This document shows positions 1 to 6,391 of a stretch of DNA of 8,438 bases, piece by piece. Each line of letters begins with the position of its first letter. The stretch's first letter is position 1. A program made the translations under genes and the position numbers. The notes under the pieces were generated by a model. That model saw nothing but the letters and a program-made list of their open reading frames with translations, was not told the origin of the DNA and ran no database searches. Source of the DNA: Desulfobulbus sp. (GTDB taxonomy: Bacteria; Desulfobacterota; Desulfobulbia; Desulfobulbales; Desulfobulbaceae); assembly GCA_030602145.1 (NCBI GenBank), contig JAUWAH010000077.1, positions 1-8,438 of the forward strand, written 5' to 3'.

Positions 1-456
1 GCCGATCTCGCCGGCTATGGCGATGGCCTCCTCCTCGTCCTTGATGGCCTCGATGTGGCCGGGGATCACCGGCACGCCGGCCCCCTTGGCCAATTCCTTG
101 GAAGTGATCTTGTCGCCCATGACATCGACCGCTTCCACCGACGGACCGATGAACACCAGCCCGGCCTCCTGCACCGCCCGGGCAAAGTCGGCCTTTTCGG
201 AGAGAAAGCCGTAGCCGGGATGGATGGCCTCGGCGCCGGTGGCCCGGGCGGCGGCAATGATCTTGTCGATATCGAGATAGGATTTCTGCGAGGGTGACTC
301 GCCGATGTGCACGGCCTCATCGGCCAGATGACGGTGCAGACTGCGGCTGTCGGCGTTGGAGAAGACGGCCACGGTGTTGATGCCCAGTCGGTTGCAGGTC
401 CGGATGATGCGGATGGCGATCTCGCCACGGTTGGCGATCAGTATTTTCTCGAACAT
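1..456 (-). CDS. accC: Biotin carboxylase subunit of acyl-CoA (propionyl/acetyl-CoA) carboxylase, C-terminally truncated by window edge
   Basis: Only the first 152 residues are present; the frame is open to the left edge. The product carboxylates protein-bound biotin using ATP and bicarbonate. Seen: the N-terminal hallmark [19 protein letters not shown] (residues 2-20), HPGYGFLSE (79-87) and GDK with Lys116, which sits at the same position as the ATP-binding Lys116 of E. coli biotin carboxylase. The ATP-grasp and C-terminal domains lie outside. The start ATG is 8 nt after the carboxyltransferase stop, and the stop codon overlaps the Shine-Dalgarno (TGAGG, 6 nt before ATG), so translation is probably coupled. 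The neighbour suggests a role in propionyl-CoA carboxylase rather than fatty-acid synthesis. It could also be a pyruvate carboxylase A subunit; the substrate is set by the partner subunit, not by this one. Confidence 0.95.
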   Translation of the reverse strand, partial: MFEKILIANRGEIAIRIIRTCNRLGINTVAVFSNADSRSLHRHLADEAVHIGESPSQKSYLDIDKIIAAARATGAEAIHPGYGFLSEKADFARAVQEAGLVFIGPSVEAVDVMGDKITSKELAKGAGVPVIPGHIEAIKDEEEAIAIAGEIG

Positions 457-464
457 GGCGTGCC

Positions 465-2018
465 TCACAGGGGAATGTTTCCGTGTTTGCGATCCGGGCC
501 CTTGGTCGTCTTGCTGTCGAGCATCTGCAGGGTGCGGATGAGATGCGAGCGGGTGTCGCGGGGGAAGATGACGTCGTCGATATAGCCCCGCTGGGCGGCA
601 AGAAAGGGGTTGGCAAAGGTTCGCCGGTATTCTTCCATCTTCTCGCTGAGCACGGTTTCCGGGTCATCGGCCGAGTAGATTTCCTTGCGGTGGATGACCT
701 CAGCCGCACCCTTGGGGCCCATGACCGCGATCTCGGCGGTGGGCCAGGCGTAGTTGACATCGCAGTGGATGTGCTTGGAGTTCATCACCAGATAAGCGCC
801 GCCGTAGGCCTTGCGGATGATCACCGAAATGCGCGGCACCGTGGCCTCGGTGAAGGCATAGAGCAGCTTGGCGCCGTGGCGGATGATGCCGCCGTGCTCC
901 TGGTCAGGTCCGGGCATGAAGCCGGGCACGTCGACCAGCGAAATGAGCGGGATGTTGAAGGCATCGCAGAACCGGACGAACCGACCGGCCTTGAAGGAGG
1001 CGTCGTTGTCGAGCACGCCGGCGAGCACCGCCGGCTGGTTGGCCACCAGGCCCACGGTCTGGCCGCCCAGCCGGCCGAAACCGCAGATGATGTTGCGGGC
1101 AAAACCGGCATGCACCTCCATGAACTCCGCCCCGTCGAGGATGGAGTGGATGAGCACGTTCATGTCGTAGGTCTGGTTGGAATTGGTGGGGATGAGGAAG
1201 TCCAGGGCCGGATCGGTCCGGTCCGGGGCATCGCTGAGGTCGAGAATCGGCGAGTGGAGACGATTGTTGGAGGGCAGGTAGCTGATCAGCCGCCGCACCT
1301 CGCGCAGGGCCAGGACGTCGTTGTGGACCGTGAAATGGGCGACGCCGCTCTTGCAGGCATGGACCTTGGCGCCGCCCAGATCCTCGGAGGTGATGTCCTG
1401 GTGGGTGACCGTCTTGACCACCGAGGGGCCGGTGACGAACATGTAGGAGGAATCCTCGACCATGAAGACGAAGTCGGTGATCGAGGGGCTGTACACCGCG
1501 CCGCCGGCGCAGGGCCCCATGATGCAGGAGATCTGGGGGACGACGCCGCTGGCCCGGACGTTGCGGTGGAAGATCTCGCCGTAGGCGGCCAGGGCATCGA
1601 CACCCTCCTGGATGCGCGCCCCGCCCGAATCGTTGAGCCCGATGATCGGCGCGCCCACCTTGACCGCCAGATCCATGACCTTGCAGATCTTCTGGGCGTG
1701 CGCCTCGCCCAGCGACCCGCCGAGGACGGTGAAATCCTGGCTGAAGACGAAAACCTCGCGGCCGTCGATGGAGCCATGGCCGGTGATGACGCCGTCGCCG
1801 AGGTAGCTCTTCTCCTCGCCGAGGCTGCCGCCCCGGCCGATCTTGAGCACGTCGAACTCTTCAAAGGTTCCATCATCGAGCAGGAGATCGAGCCGTTCCC
1901 GGGCGGTCAGCTTGCCCTTGCGGTGCTGATCGATCTTCTTCTCTTCGCCTCCGGCGGCTGTGGATTCCGCTCGCAGTCGTTCCAGTGTTTCAAGGGTTGC
2001 TCTGTACTGGGTATCCAT
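465..2018 (-). CDS. mmdA: Acyl-CoA carboxyltransferase, methylmalonyl-CoA decarboxylase alpha / propionyl-CoA carboxylase beta type
   Basis: A 517-residue protein of the usual length for MmdA/PccB. It moves a carboxyl group between biotin and an acyl-CoA, here probably propionyl-CoA/methylmalonyl-CoA. Two crotonase-like halves are visible: [12 protein letters not shown] (37-48), the first oxyanion-hole loop GGARIQEG (132-139), [12 protein letters not shown] (167-178), the second loop YGGAYLVM (405-412) and [16 protein letters not shown] (419-434). Asp420 in that last motif appears to match the Asp that sets propionyl-CoA specificity in Streptomyces PccB (needs alignment). The frame continues upstream to 2234, but homology begins at MDTQYR. 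ATG 2018 is chosen (GGTG a few bases upstream); ATG 2024 would add only Met-Thr. It is the first gene of a unit with its own promoter at 2195-2223 and is followed 8 nt later by the biotin carboxylase. With OadB nearby it may also act in the Na+-pumping direction. Confidence 0.95.
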   Translation of the reverse strand: MDTQYRATLETLERLRAESTAAGGEEKKIDQHRKGKLTARERLDLLLDDGTFEEFDVLKIGRGGSLGEEKSYLGDGVITGHGSIDGREVFVFSQDFTVLGGSLGEAHAQKICKVMDLAVKVGAPIIGLNDSGGARIQEGVDALAAYGEIFHRNVRASGVVPQISCIMGPCAGGAVYSPSITDFVFMVEDSSYMFVTGPSVVKTVTHQDITSEDLGGAKVHACKSGVAHFTVHNDVLALREVRRLISYLPSNNRLHSPILDLSDAPDRTDPALDFLIPTNSNQTYDMNVLIHSILDGAEFMEVHAGFARNIICGFGRLGGQTVGLVANQPAVLAGVLDNDASFKAGRFVRFCDAFNIPLISLVDVPGFMPGPDQEHGGIIRHGAKLLYAFTEATVPRISVIIRKAYGGAYLVMNSKHIHCDVNYAWPTAEIAVMGPKGAAEVIHRKEIYSADDPETVLSEKMEEYRRTFANPFLAAQRGYIDDVIFPRDTRSHLIRTLQMLDSKTTKGPDRKHGNIPL

Positions 2019-2036
2019 GGTCATCACCAAGTGTTG

Positions 2037-2075
2037 GAATCCGCACGCCGCCCAGCCGAGGGGGTGAGCGGATTC
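2037..2075 (-). promoter_or_regulatory. Stem-loop in the mmdA 5' leader
   Basis: Two perfect 8-nt complementary arms (GAATCCGC at 2068-2075 and GCGGATTC at 2037-2044, read on the minus strand) enclose a 23-nt loop that can itself pair CCC with GGG. The structure ends about 18 nt before the mmdA start, close to the ribosome-binding region. No known riboswitch consensus was recognised. A regulatory role is inference. Confidence 0.4.
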
Positions 2076-2194
2076 ACGATGAGAATTGAGGCTGCAACCT
2101 GCCCGGCCGACCCTACCCGCTTCCCTGGATAGCCGACCGCCAAAGGTGGAGAAGCACATCGACCGAACCTGACAGCTCGTCCATCTAGCGGGCA

Positions 2195-2223
2195 ATAATA
2201 CTTGAGCGAGGCGACGTTGACAA
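2195..2223 (-). promoter_or_regulatory. Sigma-70-type promoter for mmdA-accC
   Basis: On the minus strand, TTGTCA (2218-2223) and TATTAT (2195-2200) are separated by exactly 17 nt; each hexamer matches the consensus at 5 of 6 positions. Transcription would start near 2188, just past the oadB terminator, giving mmdA a leader of about 170 nt. This is the strongest promoter match noticed in the window. Confidence 0.7.
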
Positions 2224-2248
2224 ATCAGAAACAATCGATTTCGTCATC

Positions 2249-2289
2249 AAAAGAAAAAGGGCGGCCCGGAAACACGTTCCGGTCGCCCT
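2249..2289 (-). terminator. Rho-independent terminator after oadB
   Basis: On the minus strand, arms AGGGCG + CCGGAA and TTCCGG + CGCCCT pair (12 bp with a small internal mismatch) around a 5-nt loop, followed directly by a T-rich run (2249-2258 read as complement). It lies 43 nt past the oadB stop and separates oadG-oadB from mmdA-accC transcription. Confidence 0.85.
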
Positions 2290-2332
2290 CTGTGTGGGTG
2301 CCAAGGTGCCTTGTTGCCGATAGGGCCGGCGA

Positions 2333-3460
2333 TCATCCCATGAGAAAGCTCCACAGGATACCGGCGCAGATCGCCGAGCCGATGACCCCGGAGGCGTTGC
2401 AGGCCATGGCGTGCATGAGCAGGAAGTTGGTCGGGTCGGCCTTCTGCCCCATCAGGTGCACCTCCCGGGCCGAACCGGGCACGGCGGACACACCCGCCGC
2501 ACCCAGCAGCGGATTGATCTTCTCTTTCAAGAACAGGTTCATGAATTTGGCAAAGAGCAGGCCGGAGGCGGTGGCGATGGAAAAAGCCACGGCGCCCAGA
2601 AGAAAGATGCCCACCGACTTGGGATTAAGGAAAACATCGCCCTGGGTGGAGGCGCCCACGGTCAGGCCGAGGAAAATGGTGGCAGTGTCGATGATGGCGT
2701 TGCGGGCGGTGTTGGCAAGCCGGTCGACAACGCCGCTTTCCTTCATCAGGTTGCCGAAGAAAAACGGACCGAGCAGCGGAATCGAGGCCGGGGCGAGGAA
2801 GGTGCAGAGGATCAGGCCGACCACCGGAAAGATGATCAGCTCCTTCCTGGACACCTGTCGCAAGTCCGGCATGCGGATCAAGCGCTCCTTTTTACTGGTC
2901 AGCAGTTTCATGATCGGCGGCTGGATGATCGGAATCAGGGCCATGTAGGAATAGGCGGCGATCGCCACCGGCCCGATCAGGTGCGGTGCCAGCTTGGCGG
3001 TGAGGAAGATCGAGGTCGGGCCGTCGGCGCCGCCGATGATACCGATGGACGACGCTTCCTGTGGACTGAACCCTAGGGCCAGGGCGCAGAGATAGGTGAA
3101 GAAGATGCCCATCTGGGCGGCGGCCCCCAGGAGCATCAGCTTGGGATTGGCCAGCAGGAAGGAGAAATCGGTCATCGCCCCGAGGCCGAGAAAGACGATC
3201 GACGGGTAGAGACCGCTGGTCACCCCGAAGTAGAGATAATGGAGGACGCTGTTGGCCTCGTAGATGCCGATGCCGAACCCCTTGAAAAAGGGGATGTTGC
3301 CCAGAATGACCCCGAAGCCGATGGGCAGGAGCAAAAGCGGCTCATAGTTCTTGCTGATGGCAAGGAAGACGAAAAAGATGCCGACCACAATCATGATCAG
3401 GTTGCGGTAATCGGCGAGGCCGAAGCCGGTGTTGCCAAGAAATTGCAGAAACAGATCCAT
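2333..3460 (-). CDS. oadB: Na+-translocating decarboxylase beta subunit (OadB/MmdB/GcdB family)
   Basis: A 375-residue polytopic inner-membrane protein, the usual length for the short members of this family. It decarboxylates carboxybiotin and couples this to Na+ export. Visible: hydrophobic helices from residue 20 on, GIIGGADGPTSIFLTAKLAP (140-159), which contains the conserved Asp146 equivalent to the essential Asp203 of Klebsiella OadB, AYSYMALIPIIQPPIM (169-184), and C-terminal DPTNFLLMHAMACNASGVIG (342-361) with the conserved Asn and Gly-Ser region of the ion channel. The start has a good Shine-Dalgarno (AGGAGG, 5 nt upstream) and lies 15 nt after oadG. A strong terminator follows. The acyl-CoA carboxyltransferase next door suggests a methylmalonyl-CoA rather than oxaloacetate decarboxylase; that is inferred from context. 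Confidence 0.97.
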   Translation of the reverse strand: MDLFLQFLGNTGFGLADYRNLIMIVVGIFFVFLAISKNYEPLLLLPIGFGVILGNIPFFKGFGIGIYEANSVLHYLYFGVTSGLYPSIVFLGLGAMTDFSFLLANPKLMLLGAAAQMGIFFTYLCALALGFSPQEASSIGIIGGADGPTSIFLTAKLAPHLIGPVAIAAYSYMALIPIIQPPIMKLLTSKKERLIRMPDLRQVSRKELIIFPVVGLILCTFLAPASIPLLGPFFFGNLMKESGVVDRLANTARNAIIDTATIFLGLTVGASTQGDVFLNPKSVGIFLLGAVAFSIATASGLLFAKFMNLFLKEKINPLLGAAGVSAVPGSAREVHLMGQKADPTNFLLMHAMACNASGVIGSAICAGILWSFLMG

Positions 3461-3475
3461 GTATCCCTCCTGGTG

Positions 3476-3892
3476 TTATTGCTGGTCCGCTTCCGGTTTC
3501 GCGAACCGGAAGATTCCGTCACCGAGCGGCTGCAAGGCACCGCTGTCCAGCAGGCAACGTATGGAGAGATGGGGATGAGGAAGGTGGTATTTTTTTGCCA
3601 GGACATAAAGATCGGCGAGATCGAACTCCGGGTCCAACTCGTCGATGAGGGGTTCGAACCGACTGACGGTCAGGTCGAGATTCAGAGGGCATTGGGGTTG
3701 GGGCGGCGCCTGGGGCTTGTCGTCGGCCATTACCTCAACCTTGGATTTCGGTGGCCGGTCCAGCAGGGCAATGAATTTGTGCAACTGGGAAATGATCAGG
3801 GAGAGGGTGGCCAACCCGGCAAAGACGATACAGGCCCCGGTTGCGGCGGCTGCCCAACCGTTGTGATGCGCAATTGCTTCGAACCCAATCAA
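3476..3892 (-). CDS. OadG-like small membrane subunit of Na+-decarboxylase with unusual C-terminal domain
   Basis: Predicted 138 residues from a TTG start. The choice rests on a near-perfect Shine-Dalgarno, TAAGGAGGT, with 6 nt between AGGAGG and TTG; upstream ATG codons in the same frame (for example at 3973) have no ribosome-binding site and give a poorly conserved-looking extension. Domains: one transmembrane helix at about residues 13-36 (WAAAATGACIVFAGLATLSL onward), a Lys/Pro-rich linker (43-69), then a soluble segment (70-132) with a helix-helix pattern and LLDSGALQPLGDGIFRF (114-130) resembling a small winged-helix-like fold. Family gamma/delta subunits anchor and stabilise the membrane complex. 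Position directly before oadB and the helix-plus-linker layout support this. The C-terminal part is longer and more ordered-looking than the usual Pro/Ala tail. The family call is moderately sure. Confidence 0.78.
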   Translation of the reverse strand: MIGFEAIAHHNGWAAAATGACIVFAGLATLSLIISQLHKFIALLDRPPKSKVEVMADDKPQAPPQPQCPLNLDLTVSRFEPLIDELDPEFDLADLYVLAKKYHLPHPHLSIRCLLDSGALQPLGDGIFRFAKPEADQQ

Positions 3893-3897
3893 GAGCG

Positions 3898-3906
3898 ACC
3901 TCCTTA
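3898..3906 (-). promoter_or_regulatory. Strong Shine-Dalgarno deciding the oadG start
   Basis: TAAGGAGGT on the minus strand, complementary to the 16S rRNA 3' end over all nine bases, placed 5 to 6 nt before a TTG codon. It fixes the likely start of the OadG-like gene at 3892 despite the open frame upstream. Confidence 0.8.
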
Positions 3907-4077
3907 CAGCGAAAATATGATTCGGAACCCCGAAGGACATCGGAGGGAATGATACGACTGGTGAGGAATTCACCCTCTACTTACACTAATAGCCGTTAAA
4001 GTCAAACTGTTAGTGACCGGCAAAAGAGCCTCCATGTTCGGATTGTGCTTCGGGTCCATTCGAGGCGGATTGGCGCC

Positions 4078-4121
4078 GTGCGGACTGTGCAAACCGTGCA
4101 AGGCGTCGGCATCCCGTGCAA
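4078..4121 (+). repeat. Phased GTGCAA direct repeats upstream of the CBS gene
   Basis: GTGCAA occurs at 4087-4092, 4096-4101 and 4116-4121, with a near copy GTGCGG at 4078-4083. The spacings are 9, 9 and 20 nt, close to whole helical turns. They end 34 nt before the proposed -35 of the CBS-gene promoter. They may be half-sites for a transcription factor; function is inferred only from placement. Confidence 0.4.
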
Positions 4122-4154
4122 GAATTTCCCTTTGCCTCCGAATACATTTCCGGA

Positions 4155-4183
4155 TTCACATTCCTTGCGCAACGGGGTACATT
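4155..4183 (+). promoter_or_regulatory. Putative sigma-70 promoter for the CBS gene
   Basis: TTCACA (4155-4160, 5 of 6 match to the -35 consensus) and TACATT (4178-4183, 4 of 6 match to the -10) are separated by 17 nt. The spacer holds a perfect 8-bp palindrome, TTGCGCAA (4165-4172), that could serve as an operator. The leader would be about 70 nt. Confidence 0.45.
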
Positions 4184-4259
4184 GGGTCAAAAAGGAACAC
4201 TGTGGTCCGGCTCGCCACCGGAACCGATACCCTTTACAACCCGAGTTAGGAGCGAGTGC

Positions 4260-4724
4260 ATGCAACTGTTCGCCAGAGACATCATGAGCAGGAATTACGA
4301 CACCATCCACATGGACGAACCGGTGGAGAAGGCGATCAAGAAAATCCTCAATGCCAAGGTCCGTCCCACCGGCCACAAGACCGACAGCCTGATGGTGATT
4401 GATTATGACAAGGGCCTCGTGGGTACCATCAGCATGTACTACATCCTCTATCACCTGCGTCCAACGTACCTGAATTTTGGAGTCGACGGCGCCGAACTGA
4501 ACTGGAAGGGGGAGTTGGACGAATATATCCGGGCGGTGAAGCAGAAAAAGGTGGTGCACATCATGAACGACAACGTGCTCAGTATCCCGCCCGACGAACC
4601 GGTGATGTCGATCCTTGACCGATTGATCAAAAACAATCTTCGCAGGATCTCGGTGGTGGAGAACGGTCGACTGATCGGCGTGGTCTACATGTCCGATATT
4701 TTTTACCACCTGTTCAGCGAATGA
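4260..4724 (+). CDS. Tandem CBS-domain protein
   Basis: A 154-residue soluble protein made of two CBS domains and little else. The first covers about residues 3-66 (ARDIMSRNYDTIHMDEPVEK, then LMVIDYDKGLVGTISMYYIL), the second about 96-152 (KKVVHIMNDNVLSIPPDEPV, then RRISVVENGRLIGVVYMSDI); a 25-residue insert joins them. Tandem CBS pairs usually bind adenine nucleotides and report energy state, but no effector domain is fused here, so the target is unknown. Start: ATG 4260 has TTAGGAG 7 nt upstream (4246-4252) and begins just before the domain; the open frame back to 4116 has no such site. It is divergent from the Na+-decarboxylase genes and convergent with dsrE, so probably monocistronic. Confidence 0.92.
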   Translation: MQLFARDIMSRNYDTIHMDEPVEKAIKKILNAKVRPTGHKTDSLMVIDYDKGLVGTISMYYILYHLRPTYLNFGVDGAELNWKGELDEYIRAVKQKKVVHIMNDNVLSIPPDEPVMSILDRLIKNNLRRISVVENGRLIGVVYMSDIFYHLFSE

Positions 4725-4730
4725 CCGGAA

Positions 4731-4749
4731 CCGGCGCAGTCGACGCCGG
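4731..4749. terminator. Hairpin between convergent CBS and dsrE genes
   Basis: CCGGCG (4731-4736) pairs with CGCCGG (4744-4749) around 7 nt; an overlapping alternative pairs CGACG (4741-4745) with CGTCG (4751-4755). It sits in the 50-nt gap between two convergent stops, where a bidirectional terminator is expected, but no T-run follows on either strand. Confidence 0.3.
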
Positions 4750-4774
4750 CCGTCGGCCAAGGTGAATCCTGTGC

Positions 4775-5125
4775 TCAGAAATTGAATATTTTGGCTTCTG
4801 CTGCCATGTCGATCAAATGGGGACCGCCATCCAGGACCATGTTGCTGTGAAAGGAGGCCTCGTCAAGCCCCCGGTTCTTGGCACAGGGTGTACAGACACC
4901 CGTCTCCACGCCGTGCTCGACCAGATAGGGCAGGTAATCGTTGACACAGTCACCGGTGGTGGTTTTCCGGCTGCCGTCCCGATCCCGCATCGCCCAGTCA
5001 ACGCCGCTGTCAATCAAGAAGAGATTGACCTTGTGCCCCTTGCCGTGGGCGATTTTGGCAAACTGAAAGCATCGTGTTGCCTTTTCGTCATGGTTGTCGC
5101 GAAGGACAAACAGAAAATTGGCCAT
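4775..5125 (-). CDS. DsrE-family sulfur-relay protein
   Basis: A 116-residue protein of the DsrE/DsrF/TusD fold. Seen: the opening beta strand FLFVLRDNHDEKATRCFQFA (4-23), a second strand VNLFLIDSGVDWAM (33-46), and GVCTPCAKNRGL (76-87) with Cys78 and Cys81 as a CxxC pair, followed by DMAAEAKIF at the C-terminus. In this family a Cys in that loop carries persulfide sulfur between partners in sulfur oxidation or tRNA thiolation; Cys78 is a good candidate, with Cys19 and Cys60 also present. No dsrF, dsrH or tusE neighbour is visible, so it is the stand-alone type common in anaerobes, and its partner is unknown. ATG 5125 has a good Shine-Dalgarno (GGGAGG, 4 nt upstream). The family call is secure, the exact role is not. 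Confidence 0.9.
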   Translation of the reverse strand: MANFLFVLRDNHDEKATRCFQFAKIAHGKGHKVNLFLIDSGVDWAMRDRDGSRKTTTGDCVNDYLPYLVEHGVETGVCTPCAKNRGLDEASFHSNMVLDGGPHLIDMAAEAKIFNF

Positions 5126-5166
5126 GTTTCCTCCCGTCTCTTGTTGAACAATTAACCTGCGTTGGT

Positions 5167-5210
5167 GCCCGGATTCACCTCAACCGCAACCTGATCGGCC
5201 GGGCTTTTTT
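5167..5210 (+). terminator. Weak terminator-like hairpin upstream of yheT
   Basis: GCCCGG (5167-5172) can pair with CCGGGC (5199-5204) across a 26-nt loop, followed by six T (5205-5210). The long loop makes it weak. The nearest upstream plus-strand gene ends 440 nt earlier, so it could instead be a leader attenuator of yheT or chance. Confidence 0.25.
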
Positions 5211-5274
5211 GTGCGTATGCACACCACGACAATCACTACCAGGAACTTCCCGGGCTGACAAGGGGAAAGCGGCC

Positions 5275-5301
5275 ATGCTCCGCTCACGCCGCCATGCCTA
5301 G
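5275..5301 (+). other. Possible 8-codon leader ORF overlapping the yheT start
   Basis: ATG at 5275 encodes MLRSRRHA and stops with TAG at 5299-5301, overlapping the first candidate yheT ATG (5294) by 8 nt. A purine-rich AGGGGAAAG lies just upstream of it, whereas neither yheT start candidate has a ribosome-binding site. It could deliver ribosomes to yheT by re-initiation. It is short enough to be chance. Confidence 0.2.
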
Positions 5302-6295
5302 CCTTCCCCAGTCACCCATCCCCATGTCCGCCACCACCTTCAACCCGCCTCCATGGCTGCGCAATCCGCATGTGCAGACCCTCTGGCCCAAGCTCTTCCG
5401 CAGGTTGCCCAACCTTGCCCTGGTCCATGAACGGCTGGAACTGGTCGATTCCGATTTCATCGATCTGGCCTGGGCACCCGGTGGCGACGGCCCGGTTGTG
5501 CTGGTCCTCCATGGTTTGGAGGGCAATCTCCGCTCCCACTACGCCCTGCCGACCATGACCGCCCTGGGCCGGGCCGGCCTGCGGCCGGTGTTCATGCACC
5601 TGCGGGGATGCAGCGACGAGCCCAACCGTCTGCCCCGTTCCTACCACAGCGGCGCCATCGACGACCTGGCCGAGGTCCTCACCCTGTTGCGGGCCAGCGG
5701 CAGGCCGGCGGCCGCAGCCATCGGGTTTTCCCTGGGTGGCAATCTCCTCCTCCGCTATCTGGGAACCGCCGGTCCGGCCTCCCTCCTGCGGGCAGCCATG
5801 GCGGTTTCGGTGCCGTTCGTGCTGGCCGATGCAGCCCGGCGGCTGGAGCAGGGCGCCTCGCGGCTGTACCAGCAGTACCTGATCAACCGGCTGAAACGAT
5901 CCTACCGGCGAAAATTCCGGGCCGCGCCTTCGCCGCTCTCGGTCGATCTTGATCACATCCGAACCCTGCGACAGTACGACGAATACATCACCGCGCCCCT
6001 CAACGGCTTTGCCGGCGCCGACGACTATTACCACCGGTGCAGTTCCATTGGCTATCTTGCCGCCATCACCACACCGACCCTGATCCTCCACAGCGCCGAT
6101 GATCCCTTCATGTATCCGCACAACGTCCCCCGTCCGGACCAGGTCGGGCCGGGCGTCCGTTTGGCCATCCAGCCGTATGGCGGCCATGTCGGTTTCATCG
6201 ACGGCCGGTTCCCCTGGCAAACCGGCTGCCTGATCGACCGGCTGGCCCCTGCCTTTTTTCAGGAACAATTGGGGGGCGAGACCGGCCAAAGCTGA
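5294..6295 (+). CDS. yheT: YheT-family alpha/beta hydrolase
   Basis: 333 residues, close to E. coli YheT. The family comprises putative carboxylesterases of unknown physiological substrate, presumably cytoplasmic. Numbered from the internal Met at 5324: NPHVQTLWPKLFRR (14-27), DFIDLAW (44-50), oxyanion-side LHGLEGN (62-68), family signature HLRGCSDEPNRLPRSYHSG (92-110), nucleophile elbow GFSLGGN with Ser136, acid loop HSADDPFM with Asp259/260, and GGHVGF with His288; the triad is complete. Start is uncertain: ATG 5294 and ATG 5324 (323 aa) both lack a Shine-Dalgarno and the first ten residues (MPSLPQSPIP) carry no domain. 5294 is kept because an 8-codon upstream ORF overlaps it. The gene is G+C-rich like the rest of the backbone (42 of 60 bases at 5581-5640). 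A likely terminator follows at 6312. Confidence 0.93.
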   Translation: MPSLPQSPIPMSATTFNPPPWLRNPHVQTLWPKLFRRLPNLALVHERLELVDSDFIDLAWAPGGDGPVVLVLHGLEGNLRSHYALPTMTALGRAGLRPVFMHLRGCSDEPNRLPRSYHSGAIDDLAEVLTLLRASGRPAAAAIGFSLGGNLLLRYLGTAGPASLLRAAMAVSVPFVLADAARRLEQGASRLYQQYLINRLKRSYRRKFRAAPSPLSVDLDHIRTLRQYDEYITAPLNGFAGADDYYHRCSSIGYLAAITTPTLILHSADDPFMYPHNVPRPDQVGPGVRLAIQPYGGHVGFIDGRFPWQTGCLIDRLAPAFFQEQLGGETGQS

Positions 6296-6311
6296 TCAGT
6301 CATGTACAGGT

Positions 6312-6344
6312 CGCCCACCCGGCAAACAGGGGGCGGAAATTTTG
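6312..6344 (+). terminator. Probable terminator of yheT
   Basis: CGCCC-CC (6312-6319, one bulged A) pairs with GGGGGCG (6329-6335) around a 9-nt loop, 16 nt after the yheT stop. The tail reads GAAATTTTG, a short T-run a few bases from the stem. Moderate match to an intrinsic terminator. Confidence 0.4.
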
Positions 6345-6391
6345 ATGAATCAAGAATGATGCATTGGTAAAAAGTCGGAAAACGGCCATTA

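Larger units (their letters stand above)
2019..2332 (-). other. Intergenic stretch between oadB and mmdA
   Basis: 314 nt with no supported gene. In the direction of transcription (right to left) it holds the oadB terminator, then a promoter, then an untranslated leader of about 170 nt ending in a stem-loop close to the mmdA start. The mmdA frame is open through part of it, but that translation (2025-2234) shows no family similarity and includes promoter DNA, so it is not treated as coding. Confidence 0.8.
3893..4259. other. Divergent intergenic region between oadG and the CBS gene
   Basis: 367 nt with no supported gene. It contains the oadG Shine-Dalgarno, short GTGCAA direct repeats, and a promoter for the CBS gene. 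An isolated TTGACT on the minus strand (4000-4005) could be a -35 for oadG, but no good -10 follows at the right distance, so the oadG promoter is unassigned. Confidence 0.7.

Noticed and set aside
483..2132. Long 549-codon open frame on the plus strand opposite mmdA
   Set aside because: It is antisense to a clear mmdA gene; its composition, rich in Asp, Gly, His and Val, is typical of a shadow frame in G+C-rich DNA.
2025..2234. N-terminal extension of the carboxyltransferase reading frame
   Set aside because: The extra residues show no family similarity, the stretch contains the promoter and leader hairpin, and the family N-terminus begins at MDTQYR.
3977..4005. Sigma-70 promoter for oadG (TTGACT on the minus strand)
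   Set aside because: The -35-like hexamer is good, but no acceptable -10 lies 16-18 nt downstream.
4065..4092. Sigma-54 promoter in front of the CBS gene
   Set aside because: TGGC is present, but the GC element is not at the required distance.
4002..4760. 252-codon minus-strand frame opposite the CBS gene
   Set aside because: It overlaps a well supported CBS gene and the divergent promoter region, and its His/Val-rich sequence matches no family.
5210..5223. Operator upstream of yheT (TGTGC-GTAT-GCACA)
   Set aside because: Arms are only 5 bp and no convincing promoter lies beside it, so it cannot be told from chance.
5312..6289. 325-codon minus-strand frame opposite yheT
   Set aside because: Antisense to a gene with a full catalytic triad; rich in Gly and Gln with no recognisable domain.
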